Of a stretch of DNA of 64,000 bases, positions 24,250 to 36,748 are shown one piece after another. Under the pieces are notes generated by a model that did no database searches, was not told the DNA's origin, and worked only from the letters and a program-made list of their open reading frames with translations. The stretch is from the NCBI GenBank assembly GCA_028641055.1, contig CM054060.1, positions 53,780,292-53,844,291 of the forward strand. The letters run 5' to 3'. A program made the position numbers and the translations under genes. Positions within the stretch are counted from its first letter, which is position 1; each line of letters starts with the position of its first letter. This stretch comes from Alopecurus myosuroides (taxonomy: Eukaryota; Streptophyta; Magnoliopsida; Poales; Poaceae).

Positions 24250-27200
24250 TACGTCCACCAAGTTCTTTTTGCTCATTTTGTCTAGCTCTTGTCAAGACAT
24301 GCATATTGGGCAGTAGATGACATGGATGGCCAAAAACAATACGTCTAAAATTGCATGTACACACAAAAGTAAATGGTGAAGTTAATAACTACAACATTCT
24401 TCTAGACGGCGGGTGAACTATTATGGTCGATGGCGACGGCTGGATGCACCTCGTCAAACTAGTCACCGGAGAGCTAAACACACTCGCACTCTCATACATC
24501 CCCGCACCATCTTTTGCCTTTTCACCGTGAGCGCTTGACACATCGTCTGAGCCCCCCCCCCCCCCTACTACTATGGCTATGGCGACCGCCCGCCACAAGA
24601 GGCTGGCGATGCTAGCATATGATGTGTCATTTGCTCAATCACAATGTCATCCTCTCCGACTCCTCCGCGTGTACTGCCTCAAGAGAGCCCTACCGTTGTT
24701 TTCCATGGGAGCCTCAAGGGCTTGCCCACCTGCTCTCTCTGGCATCGGCAAGAAGGAGGGGAAAGTGGGTGGAGAGGTTAGGCACCTCTCTGAGTTGCCC
24801 TAGGGGGAGCGATGCGTAGGGTGAAACATCTTTCGCCCTGCTCAACTAACTGACGTACTAATGACTATATTAGGTCTTTGCAAGATATACCCATGACTAC
24901 TGATATGTGTACTATGGGGTTTACAAAAGTAAAATCTCACCTTGCTTATCGGGAGGATTGATCGTATTTAACATGAAATAATGTCTGGATACAATCATAA
25001 ACCCTTTCTTTTTTAAATAGAATCCTACTATGGGTATACAAGGTTGTTATAGAGAGTAAATGCCAAGAAAAAACTCTAAAGTTGTATATTGTCCACAAAC
25101 ATGACTATCTCGTCGGAAGATTTTGTACTTATAATAAAAAATCCTAGTTCGATGCGACGATAGACAACTTGGCCTACATTTGATTTGGTATTTTTCCATG
25201 ATTTAGTTTAACATAAAAAAAGTTAATAGTTACATGAAAGCAACATTTTGTATAAGAATGTGCGGGTTACCCTTCTGGGCCGTAGAATACGAGACACATG
25301 AAATCACTGGGAAAAATGGTCGAAAGCCCTTATTTTTTGCACGAGGTTAGAATATGTGTATATAAGGCAGACTATAAGGTGGAAAACCAATACACAATTT
25401 TGAAGTGGTAGATTTTTCACAAACATGACTATCTAGCCCCGGAAGATTATTGACTTAAAGTGAAAATGTTCTAGCTCATAGCGACCGGAAAAAAATTATT
25501 GTAAGGAAGTGGCCTATCTTGAGATTGTATGCATCATATGACTTAGTTCAACATATTAAAAAAAGAGGAAAGTCACATGAAATTACATTTTTTTTAATGT
25601 GTTCTAGTTCTAGGGCCCGCACGACATGGGAAGCATGATATCACGCTGAAAAACGGTCGGAAACCCTCTGTTTCTGGTATAGATTCCTAATATGGGTATA
25701 CAAGGTTGGTTTATAGAGTAATAGAAAATAGAATTTTGTGAAGTTATAGACGCTTCACAAACATGTATCTCGTTGGAAGATTCATACTTATTGTGGAAAA
25801 CTCCCACGTCAAAGCCACCGAACAAATTTTTGTAAGGACTTAGCATAGATTTTATTTTGTATTGTTCTCATGACTTAGATTAACATAGGAAAGAGGATAG
25901 TCACATGAAATCACATCTTCTGGTGAAGAGGCGGGGTCATCTAGACCCTAAAAATCGGCATGCTCGAGTATAAGTTTTTCACGATCAAAGCATTTTGCAC
26001 AATTTCTATGAATACTTTTAAAAAAATGGACCCTCATATGCAGGGGCGTATCTACTAAGGGTGCCTCCAACATACAAAAATATTCTTATCTGCTGGTATT
26101 TGGACACCATATGTTTATACTAGGTATAAAAATGTAAACCGACAAATCTTTGCGGTCAAAACTATAAATTATTGAAGCACCACATCTATTGATGGCTATA
26201 TGTGCAGTCCAAAGGGCTTGGGATCTTTATATATATATAAGCTTGGCACCCCCATTGATCTGATCCTAGATCCTACACTACTCATATGACTTCAGGATCG
26301 AGTGATTTTTCTACGGTCAGAAAGCAGAAGTGAACGACTATCTAGGAAAAATAAGAAACAAAATTAAGAGAAGAATATTGGAGAGAATACTTTAACATTG
26401 ATATGGTAAATGTGGCATCCCTATTATCATTATCTTATGTGATGTTTCTCAATTCTCGTGGCGGTGAACATGTGTGGTATGTGTTCCTATCATTTCACGT
26501 GCATTGTAGTCATTGGCATGCAAGTAAAATAATATTTCATGCATATTGAGAGACTCGACATTTTGTGCTCAAAAAGTAGATAGTATTCTTAAAGGATAAC
26601 CAGTCGCGAAAATTGGGAGGAAAACCCAAAGAGTATGCATGATATCGCTTTTCTACATGCACATCGCGAAAAGTACAAGTTATGGGAAAATTAACTCCCC
26701 GAGATTTTATTGACTTTGGAATTATCTCAGTCGAAACTCGGAACTCGTGGGAAAACGATTAAGTCTTGCGGAATATGAAATCTCCATGCACTTGTAATTT
26801 TGGACGGGTAATTTGGTCGCAAAACTAGGCAGGAAACCCTGACTGTGTTATAGCCCCTGAAATCTTGCGAGGAAACTGTTAAAACAGAAACCGATGGAAA
26901 AATCTCCTAAATAATTTAAAAAATCGGTAGTCCATGATTAAAAACTAATTTAGCGTGCTTGGATAATTATCGGTCTCGAGAATTGGGCGGAGAACCAAAA
27001 ACTATGTCGCTATAGCCCTTAAAACGGGCGGGAAAACTTTCAAAACCAAAACAGGTAAGAAAGGCTAGCAAAACAAATGAGCGAGAAACCATACATGTGT
27101 TTTATGAATGATGAATAACCTAAGATTAAATTCCTACTTACATAATGACCGGCAGAAAACCAAAAAGCATTTGTGGTGTAGCCCCCAAAATTTTGGTGAA

Positions 27201-27870
27201 AAAACTGGCACACAGGAAACTTTATAGGCCCCAAATATTGGGTGAAAAAATTCCAAATAATATCTCCATAACACGTGTATTTTTCTAAAATGTTTGAAAA
27301 AATCAGCTAGAAAGCCCCAAAATATCGCGCTACATAGCCTCCGTAAAACGGGTGGAAGAGTAATCTAACACGCGGGTCTTATGCTATCATTTATTGATCC
27401 GTATCATAGGAAATAACTATCCTTCCACATGAAAAATACGCCAAAAATATAAAACGCATGAAATGATAGGTGATAGCTATTTCCAGGCATAAAATAAAGA
27501 CACCAAGAATGTGCAGTGAGCGAGCGAGATGAGCGTCGACTATTTAAGATTGCGGCCAATTCCATATCATCGCATGTGTGTCTTTTATTAAACATTGTCT
27601 CCATTATAAAAAAATACACTTAATTACCAGTGTAATCTCTATAATGTTAAACAAATCGTAGTCAGAAGTAAATATTTGGCGCATGCTTCTTCTAATTTCG
27701 GATGAAGTGCTTAAATCTTAATTGCCTAAATGGACGGAAAGTATTCGACCGGTTTTTCTATGATTTATTTGTGTTGGCATAGTTAAATCATATGTCTATA
27801 TTTCAATGTTTTCCTTAGTTAGTGTGACGGCACACATACGTGCCTGGGTAAGGGGACCAGCTTCACTTTG
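24250..27870 (+). repeat. 3.6-kb direct repeat, copy 1 (partner 29450-33085)
   Basis: Collinear but diverged match to 29450-33085. Shared landmarks in order: 'cgtacgtccaccaag', 'atgcatattggg', a GC-richer core (24400-24830) with 'gaggttaggcac', then three units of about 330 bp marked by 'cacaaacatgactatctcg' (25094, 25420, 25755). A 'gtggcatccctatta' segment (26410) follows, then an array of units with 'ggcggagaacc...tagcccttaaaac' words (26600-27360), ending near 'ttagttagtgtgac' (27820). There is no transposase and no clear TIR, so the class is unknown. Confidence 0.75.
25020..25930 (+). repeat. Three-unit array, about 330-bp period
   Basis: Three diverged head-to-tail units share 'gggtatacaaggttg', 'cacaaacatgactatctcg', 'ggaagatt', 'aacatgg/aacata' and 'cacatgaaatcac' words in fixed order. 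The spacing of one landmark is 326 then 335 bp. The partner repeat holds the equivalent array at 30490-31390 (spacing about 325 and 343 bp), so the array predates the larger duplication. Confidence 0.75.
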
Positions 27871-28262
27871 TAGCTTCGTCAGTTTCATGGTGGACTAGCT
27901 AGTGGGTCACCTACGCCATTAAGAACCCCACCCCAAGCTAGGTTGACTTCCACGTCCCTGTCCGCAGCCACCCCGACCCCTATTGTCGTTGACACAGACG
28001 AGGACGACATCCTTGATAGCGGGAAGACGCCCGTTGTGCCACGAGGAAGTTGACGGTGACGGTGATGTTGCTTCTAGTCTAGACCAGATGGCTTCTCGGT
28101 CGCGGGGTATACCATACCAAGGAGGCAAGTCGGCATTATGGTCACAACGGGAGTGCGTGGAAGAGAGGTGGGAGTATGCTCAATTCTTTGTATTATTTCT
28201 ATATCAATCAGTCCATGCTACATAGATGTTGTTGCGGAAAATATTAATGCCCAGCACTATTA
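27871..28262. other. Unassigned spacer with a coding-like patch
   Basis: Positions 27940-28050 read on the plus strand as ...PTPIVVDTDEDDILDSGKTP... without a start codon and ending at a stop. This looks like a fragment of a protein-coding sequence I do not recognise. The rest shows nothing identifiable. Confidence 0.3.
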
Positions 28263-28522
28263 CTACCTCTGTTTCTCAAAATAAGACATATAAATTTAGT
28301 AAAATAATCAAGGTATAGCAAATTTGACCAACCATATAGACAAATATGAACATTAAGAATATAAATCAGTATCAATAGATCCACCATAGAGTATATTTTT
28401 ATAGGATGTTTATTAAATCTTGTTAATATTTTTATGTTTATGTTTATCTATAAGATTGGTCAAAATTATACTAGGCTGATTTTGACTAAAAATATACGTC
28501 TTATTTTATGGAATGAAGGTAG
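28263..28522. mobile_element. Stowaway-like MITE, diverged
   Basis: A 260-bp element starts CTACCTCTGTTTCTCAAAATA and ends with a partly matching inverted terminus finishing in GAATGAAGGTAG. Both sides have TA (28261-28262, 28523-28524). The TIR mismatches indicate an older insertion than the others. Confidence 0.85.
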
Positions 28523-28639
28523 TAGATAGTAAGGACTTGGAACAATTTTAACCTTGTGCAGGTGTTTTTGATTACGTACGTGCGAGCATGCATACACAAG
28601 CAATCCATCACGTGGACAACTTATTAATAGTAGCCCTGT

Positions 28640-28880
28640 TCAAAATATCTTCCAATATGCCGATTTCTCGGTTGATTTATCGCTTATCGGATTGTCACCG
28701 ATAAGTTAAATGAATATCGGTGAAATTTATTGCTTGGGTCGATATATCGGCAGATATATTGATTTTCCGGCGCTAAAACCTGTGATTAATGATATCTATA
28801 AAAAAATAGTATTAATGAATATAATATATCTATATATCGTATTTTAGAATTTTGTAGTACCGATATTATATATTTCTATA
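28640..28880. repeat. CGATAA/TCGG-rich repeat, first patch
   Basis: It is dense in 'ccgatatatcggc', 'accgataag' and related words in both orientations. A second patch with the same vocabulary lies at 29660-29845. The texture resembles a decayed transposon with many short inverted repeats. I cannot define ends or class. Confidence 0.5.
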
Positions 28881-28913
28881 ACATATTTTAGATGTTTTAG
28901 TGCTGAATTCTAG

Positions 28914-29100
28914 AATGTCCATGGGTTGGAAAATACATGCATGCCATTACCCCGCTCGCCATAAAGCTCATGCCTTCATCGACATGGTCACCGCGTGCAC
29001 CGACCCAATGAAGATCCAAGACGACTTTGCTCGGCTACTGAACAATGTTGTCGTGATGCTGATATATATGTTTTGGCATACTGGCACACATGCATATCCA
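28914..29100 (+). pseudogene. Coding-like fragment, unassigned
   Basis: The frame beginning at the second ATG (28915) gives ...HKAHAFIDMVTACTDPMKIQ... followed by DDFARLLNN, a typical folded-protein composition, before losing coding character near 29100. No partner exon is visible on either side. It could be a captured exon. The family is not recognised. Confidence 0.3.
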
Positions 29101-29449
29101 TATCGGGGAGCACGACAATGCCGGCAAAAAAAGCCATTTAGATCACTGATTGTGGCTCCCAAGTATGGTATTAACACTTCAGTTCTTGCATTTTCTCACA
29201 CATTTTTTGGGGTTAGAGCACACTATTTTCATCTTTTGCATTTTCCCGCCATTTTTTAACGCTTATAGCAAACCGTGTACAACAGTAAAAGGTCCCGAGA
29301 TAATTTCCGTCTATGGTGACTGTAGGCGCACGGTTACGTGCATATGGTGACTGTAAGCTAGCTAGCTATCTTGTTGCTCGGTACGCTCGTACGTGAACCT
29401 GGGTCGGTGAACATACGTCCGTGTATTACCGATCAATAGCCACTGTAGT

Positions 29450-32400
29450 AGAGATCGATGAACGTACGTCCACCAAGGTTTTTTTTTTCCTTTGGCTAGC
29501 TCTTGATCAAGTCTTTCGAGAAATACAATTGGTGCTAATTCCGGACGAGTAAATATACCACTCCTCTACTCTGCAATTTATCTACTCTACTAGCTAGGCA
29601 TACATGCATGTGTTCTGCTGCTGGCTATACACGACTAATTAGAAAAATTAGCACTTACTGTTCAGCATATCTTCTGATATTCCGGTAAATCGCTGATTTA
29701 TTGCTTATTATTGTCTAGCCTATAAGATAAATCAACCGACAATATGCCGATAAATCTGATGATATGTCGATAAACCGGCTGATTTACCTCTTATTTTGGG
29801 TCGGACCGATAAGTTTCCGATAAGCGATATTTCATACGTTGAAAATTAATACTCCACGTGTTAGACATGCATATTGGGTAGTAGATGAAATGGATGATAG
29901 AAAAAATACGTCTACAATTATTTGCATGCACGTGCATTAGTAAATGGAGAAATTAATAACTACAACTATTCTCTCAGCGGCGGCAGGATGCACCTCGCCA
30001 TCTTTTGCCTTTTCACAAACCACGGCGAGTGCTTGACACATCATTGGGGGCCCCTCATACTACTACATCTATGACGACCCCCGCCGCAAGGGGGCGCTGT
30101 GCTAGCCATATGATGTGTCCTTTGCTCAACCACAATGTCGTCCTGTCCTACTCCTCCTTGCCTCAAGAGAGCCCTACAACTGCTTTCTATGGGAGCCTTG
30201 AGGGCTTGCCCGCTTTCTCTCTTTGCAAGGAGGAGGAGAAACTGGGTGGCGAGGTTAGGCACATCTCTGAGTTTCCCTAGGAAGAGATGTGAGGGGCGAA
30301 ACAACTTTCGCCCCTGCTCAACTAACTTATGTGCTAATGACATATTAGGTCTTTGAGAGATATTCATGACTACTAATGGGTGCAGTATGGGATTTACAAA
30401 AATATAATCTACACCTTGTTTATCGGAGTGGTTGAGTGTATCATAACATGTAATAATGTCGTAAACCCTTTGGAGTCCTAATATGGTATACAAGGTTGGT
30501 ATAAAGAGTAAATGCCAATAAAAAACTTTAAAGTGGTAGATTGGTCATAGACATGACAATATCATCGGAAGCTTTTGTACTTATAGTGGAAAACTCCTAG
30601 TTCGAAGCGACCCGACAAATTTTTATAAGAACTTAGCTTACATTTGATTTGGTATTGTTCCTATGATTTAGCTTAACATAAATAATATGATAGTTACATG
30701 AAATCACCACTTTTGATGAAAATGTGTGAATTCCCGTTCCGAGGCCGTATAATAGGGGACACATGAAATCACGGTGAGAAATGGTCGAAAGCCCTTATTT
30801 TGGTAGGGCTCGGAATATGTGTATATAAGGTGGAAACCCCAATACCAAAATTTGAAGTGGTAGATACTTCACAAACATGACTATCTCACGGGAAGATTTG
30901 AACTTATATTGGAAAACTCGCAGCTCAAAGCGACCATAACAACTGTTGTAAGGAATTGACCTATCTTTAGATGGTCTGTATCATATGACTTATTTCAACA
31001 TATCTTGAGATGGTCTGTATCATATGACTTATTTCAACATAATAGTCACATGAAATCACAACGTTCGAGAGAAAAATAATTTGTTCCCGTTAGGAAGCAT
31101 GCTATCACGCTGAAAAAAGTCGGAAACCCTTTTTTTTAGCATAGAGTCCTCATATGGGTATACAAGGTTGGTTTATCGAGTAATAGCCAATGATTTTTTT
31201 TTTGAATTTGTAGATGATTCACAAACACAACTATCTCGCTGGAAGATTCATACATATAGTGGAAAACTACCACGTCGAAATGACCAAACAAATTTTTGTA
31301 AGGACTTGGCCTCCATTTGATTTGGGTATTGTTCTCATGACTTATATTAACATAGAAAGAGCATAGTCACACAAAATCACAACTTATGATGAAGAGGCGG
31401 GGTCATCTAGACCCTCAAACTCAGCATGCAAGCATGATTTTTTCACGGTCAAAGCATTCTTCACAATTTTTTGAATACTTAAAATAAATTGGCCCCTCGT
31501 ATGAACAACTTCTGAATCAAGTGATTCTTCTAGGGCCTGAAAGCAAAAGCGAACGACTAAATATGGAAGGAAATTAAGAGAATAATATTGGAAATAAATA
31601 CGTCGAAGAGCGATTCTAACGATGACACAGCAAATGTGGCGTCCCTATTATCTTATGTGATGTTTCTCTATTCTCGTGACGGTGAACATGTGTGGCAAAT
31701 GTGGCATCCCTATTGTCATTTTTCATGCATGTAAACTGATATTTTATGCATGTTGAGGGACTCGATAGGCTATTCTTAAAAAAAAATTGTATTTTTAAAG
31801 GATAACAAGTCGAGAAAATTGGGAGGAAACCCCAAATACTATGCACCCTATCACATTTGGACAAATCGCGAAAAGTACAAGTTGTGGGAAAAGTAACCCC
31901 TCAGGATCATTCCAATGCCTTTGGAATCATCTCGATGGGAACTCGTATGCAAAATTTAAGTCTCATGGAATATGAAATATTCGAGTGTTTGTAATTTTGG
32001 ACGCGAAACTAGGCAAGAAAACCTAAATGTGCTAGAACCCCCAAAATCTTGCGGGAATATTGATAAAACAGAAACCAGCGAGAAAACTTCCAAGTATTTC
32101 ATAAAGACTCGACATTACATGCTTAAAATCTACTTTGGCATCCCTGGATGATTATCGCTCGCACGAATCGGGTGAAGAACCAAAAATTATATGTGAGATA
32201 GCGCTGAGAAACGGAAACACACAATATTTTATGCATGTTGAATAATTTAATATTAAATTCCTATTTAGATACTGAACAGTCAAAAAACTAAAAATCATTT
32301 CTGTTGTAGCCCCTAAAAATTTGGTGGGAAAATTGGCACACGAGTGGGAAACAACCAAAATGATAACAATAATGCTATAGACCTATACTCCCCGAGATAT

Positions 32401-33085
32401 TGGAGACCAGTGAGAATCATTCAAAACGAAAACAATAATGCTATAGTCCCCGATAAATTGGACGAAAAAACTCCAAATAATGTCTCCATAACATGTGTGC
32501 TTTTCTAAAAGGGGTGAGAAAATCAACCAAAAAGCCCCAAAACATTGTGCTATATAGCCGCCCCACCCCTAAAAAGGGCGGGAGAATGTTCGAACAAGCA
32601 AGTCGTATGCTATCATTTATTGAGTTTTGTCTTAGGAAATAGTTATCCCACCACATGAAAAAATACGCCCAAATAAGATGAAGGACATGTGATAGCTATC
32701 TCGAGGCATACAAGAAAGACACCAACAAGAACGTGCGGTGAAACGAGATGAGCGTTGATTACATAAGATTATGGTCATTTCCACATCATCACGTATGTCT
32801 TTTATGAAACATTGTATCTATTAGAAAATATTTTAAAATACACTTATCAACTTTATCTCAATTATGTTAAGCAAATTGTGGTCATAATAAAATCTTGGGC
32901 GCATGCTTCTTCTAATTCCGGATGGAGTGATTAAATTTTAGTTGCCTAAATAAACTAAAAGTATTCGACCAATTTTTTTGTGATTTATTTTTTGTTGGCA
33001 TAGTTAAAACACATGTCTCTGTTACAATGTATTTTTTCCTTAGTTAGTGTGACGACACACGCTGCTACAGTAAGGGGACAGGCTT
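29450..33085 (+). repeat. 3.6-kb direct repeat, copy 2 (partner 24250-27870)
   Basis: Same landmark order as copy 1: GC-richer core at 30000-30300, 330-bp units at about 30490-31390, the 'gtggcgtccctatta' segment near 31640, and the 'gggaggaaacccc' array at 31800-32600. Copy 2 has an extra 350-bp segment (about 29515-29865, including a CGATAA-rich patch) relative to copy 1, either an insertion here or a loss there. Divergence is high, so the duplication is old. Confidence 0.75.
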
Positions 33086-33462
33086 TGCGCCTACCATTTA
33101 TTTTTGTTGGCATATTTAAAACACATGTCTCCATTTCAATGTCCGTTTGGAAAGGCTCGAGAGGTTTAGTTAGGATTATAAGTCGGGACATTTATTTTCC
33201 TCGATTCATGTTCTTGATAAAATTCATAAACTAATGTAAGACAATGCATGCACTCCTATTTAGCCATGCCAAAAAAAACCTAAATTGAGAGAAGAATTAA
33301 TGGGAGTTAATCCCAACTTTAAGGTGCAAATTAAGCCACGTTGTGGTTCTGGTATTGCTGAATTGGTTCTCCAAAATTACAATACATGACAGAGATTGTC
33401 ACGTCCCGCTAGATGTCAAAATAAAAAAATATTAGCATTATTTATTGTAACAAAATTGGATA

Positions 33463-33668
33463 CTCCCGCCATCCTGATTTATAAGTCACATATGACAAAT
33501 CTTTGAGACCTAGATATTTATTCAATTGGGCTCAAATATTGCATGTATTGGTGGAGAGGGGTGGAGAGAGGCAACCACCCACCAATTAGAAGGAAATTAA
33601 TGAAAATGTGCCTATGAGGTGGAATGCATGTTTTTGGAATTGTGCCCTATAAACCAAGACGGAGGGAG
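33463..33668. mobile_element. Stowaway-like MITE
   Basis: A 206-bp element runs from CTCCCGCCATCCTGATTTAT to a complementary end (ATAAACCAAGACGGAGGGAG), flanked by TA at 33461-33462 and 33669-33670. It is non-coding. Confidence 0.88.
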
Positions 33669-35160
33669 TACAAATAACATGGTTATCACATTAAATCATG
33701 AGGCAAGCTCTGCATGTTCCCGAAAGGTGGGTCCCAACTTATCTCCTAGTAGCTAGCTAATCCCAAACTCTACAACACATGAGGCTCTCCAAACCTACTG
33801 ATGTCGACTTCATCTTTCGATCGCTACAACTTTATTTATGCTATGAGATAATTAATTATTCCTGATCATTGCATGTACATTTTTATTGTGGTCATTTTGT
33901 GCCAGGACACAGTTATTAAGTATCTTTTCATGTGCCATTTTGATGTCACAGATTGTTACTTTGTAACTGAAATTACTTATCATTTATGCTTCCATTTTGT
34001 AGTGAGGTGTATTATATGATGCACATAGTGATGCCATACACATAGCCGAGGTTTGAGGTATGCAACGTCAAAGATATATATGAGAAAAATTGTTTAGGTG
34101 ATGCAAGACCAAGTGGAGAAATAATAACCATCAAGAACAATATACCACACTAACAAGTACAAGAATAAATATTAAGGAATATGACATATCGATGATGTGG
34201 CCTCCCATCAAGAAACACCATATTCCTCCATGAACCCCGCTACACGTACGATGATGTATGTACGATACCCGTACGATGATTCAATCGGACCGTCGGTTAT
34301 TATGTTGCTAGGCAATCTCAAGGCCCAAGCACACGTCGTACGTGAGTCAGACGTAGTTCGTCATACGCACAACAACTCCATTCCTCCATCCGTCCACTAC
34401 TTGGTGCTTTACCACTGATATTCAAGCATACCCTGCTGGGTCGTGCCATGAACCATTTCCGAGATCCATCATTGGTGTCGTCCATCTAAATCAAGGTATA
34501 GCCTCGACTCCGGATCTGTGCTAAAGAAAAAAACTAGCTACATAGGAAATGCTACCTTCAAGTTTAACGACTAGTTTGAACCAAACTCAATTATCCTAGG
34601 GGAAAAAAAATTAAAATCTTATTTGATTTAGTCCAAACTCTTGAGATAGAGTTCTACAATTAGATTTAAATCGTGTAAAATCTATAGCCAAGCTCTCTTC
34701 GCCGGGTTGGTCCCACCTTATCTCTTATTTAGTTAATCTACAACTATACAAAGCATGTCTATCTGTTTCCTCAAACCCGCCGTCACCGACAACATCTTCC
34801 GACCGCTAATCCCATGCGCCTCCCTCTTATGCGGCCTATAGAGCAACCCACTACATACGCGATCTTGAATCCAAAAAACTCTCCATGGTTTATTGAAATC
34901 CCTAGCTAGGATTTCTAACATGCATCCGTGAGAGCACTTATTGATCGATTAACCACTCTTACGTTCTTACCGAGATTTTCGGTGTCTGACATGAAATTTA
35001 CAATTTGATACGCGACAACGGTAAAATTCTCCAAGGAAATATATTTAGGAGATTTCTAGGGATTTTCTAAGTTTTTTGTGGTTTTGGAGGGAAATTATAT
35101 GCACTCGTAATGTTTTTTTTAGGAAAACAAAATGTTTGAATTAAAATAGGAAAAGGGTTG
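33669..35160. other. Unassigned AT-rich stretch
   Basis: No recognised gene, element terminus or strong repeat. There are short palindromic 'cgtacg' clusters near 34250-34350. Open frames are short and unremarkable. Confidence 0.4.
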
Positions 35161-35880
35161 TGAGAGTTTACTGGGCCAAGCCGTGGAGAAGAGATGTTAT
35201 ATTGGGCTGATCCAGCCCACCCACCCTTCTTCATTCTCTTCCCGACTCCTCTCCTCCCAAATGCCAAATCCCAATCCTCCCACTGACTCACTCCCCGACG
35301 CCGCCGGTTCGTCTCTGCCACCACCGTCCTCCTCTCTCTCCCCGAATGCTTCCCAATACCCTGTGCCGCCGCTCTCGATGTTGCCTCTCTCCCACTTCTG
35401 ACCCATCCCCCATCGCCACGGCGCTCTGCCTTACCGCAGCCGAGGGCCAGCGCTGGCCTGCAAAGGGTTAGCGCCTCTAGGCGGGCAGCTTTTCTCAGCG
35501 GCTTCCGACGGAGGCGCTTGCTCTCCATGTGGACGTCGGCTGCACCCTTGGATCCGTAGCAGCTAGCGCCGTTCTCCGTGGTCCACCCCATGCGTGCTGG
35601 ACTCCGGCCGCCCCGGTGCCCCTCCTCCGCCTCCCTGGTTCGATTCACTGGCCGTGGGCGTCCCTGCTCGTCCTGGCCGTCGCCAGTCCCCATGCTCCTG
35701 CTGGTGGCTACCTGATGTGTGGCTACCTGAGCTGCAGCTGCCGGCCTCCACCTGGGTCCTGGTGCTCCTGTTGCCGGTCACCGTACCAGGGGACTCTCCA
35801 AGGCCTGCGAGCATAGCTTCAACCTCGGATCCAGGGGCCGCAAGGTCTTCTGCACGGACCAAGATAACGCACAGGTAGTG
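35161..35880 (+). other. GC-rich gene-like stretch (possible promoter and first exon)
   Basis: A GGGCTGATCCAGCCCA palindrome with GCCCA elements (about 35203-35220) is of a type common in plant core promoters. A CT-rich leader and then GC-rich sequence follow to a plausible donor, CACAG/GTAGTG, near 35875. Open frames on both strands here (plus 35529-35816, minus 35067-35693) show no family motif. It may be the first exon of an unannotated or non-coding transcript, or a captured gene end. Confidence 0.35.
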
Positions 35881-36748
35881 CACACATGCTTAATATCGGA
35901 TCAATCGATCTGTGTGGATGTAGATGCTTGTAGTTGTAGATTAATGTCATGATCCTCAATGGAAAATTTGATACCAGGGAATTTGTCAACGACCACCACA
36001 ACCAAAAAGATTTGATCTTTTTTGGCTTTGCTTCAGTGTCTGTTCAAACTGAACGTGAGATCGATGTGCTAATGTATGCAGCACTGTATTTCAACTTGTG
36101 ATCTTGAATGCTATTTGCCTAGTACTAGTAGATGGATAATATCTGCAATGTAGGTGCATAGATATGTGCAGAAAATAAAATGCTAGTGCACTTTCTCTGA
36201 TCTGCGACGCCGTATCTACTGTTGTCCATGTTCACTGCCTGTTCTCACTCTGTCATGCTCTATGAACGGGCCATTGAGCCGTGCTACCTCCTGCTGCCAA
36301 CCATCATCGTGTTTGTATAAGTCTACATGTTGTGTAGCAGTGTATAAGTTGATAAAAGCGGGTGATATGTGAAATTCTTGTGATATACTGCTATCCATCT
36401 TCTTAAGCTTGATTCTGACCATATTATTGTTGCGAGAGGGCTTTGTGTGGAGCGTGGAGTGGCTGGAGCTGGGAAAGGGAGAGGCGCCAGAGGTTCAAGG
36501 CTGGAGTTGGTTGAGTGCGGCCTGGAGGCTGGACTCTTTGACTCGGTGGGTATAGGCAAGTCTCTGGTTCGTCGCCTTTCTCCTCTTGGTGCTCTGTGGC
36601 GTTTTCAGTGGCGCAATGCTTGTTTGGAGCGCTTTTGATGTAGGTGTATAATGTGCTCCGTGTCCCTGTTGTTGTCGTCGTCATGGAGCCCGCCAATGAT
36701 GATCTAGGACTGACAGCATGGAATTAGTGTCCTACTTGTAGTTATATA

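Noticed and set aside
24250..33085. Interpretation of the paired 3.6-kb repeats as LTRs of a giant retrotransposon
   Set aside because: Ends do not begin TG or end CA, there is no primer-binding site or polypurine tract between them, and divergence is far too high and uneven.
35067..35693. 208-codon minus-strand frame
   Set aside because: Arg/Gly-rich composition mirroring a GC-rich plus-strand stretch, no recognisable motif, and it overlaps a promoter-like palindrome.
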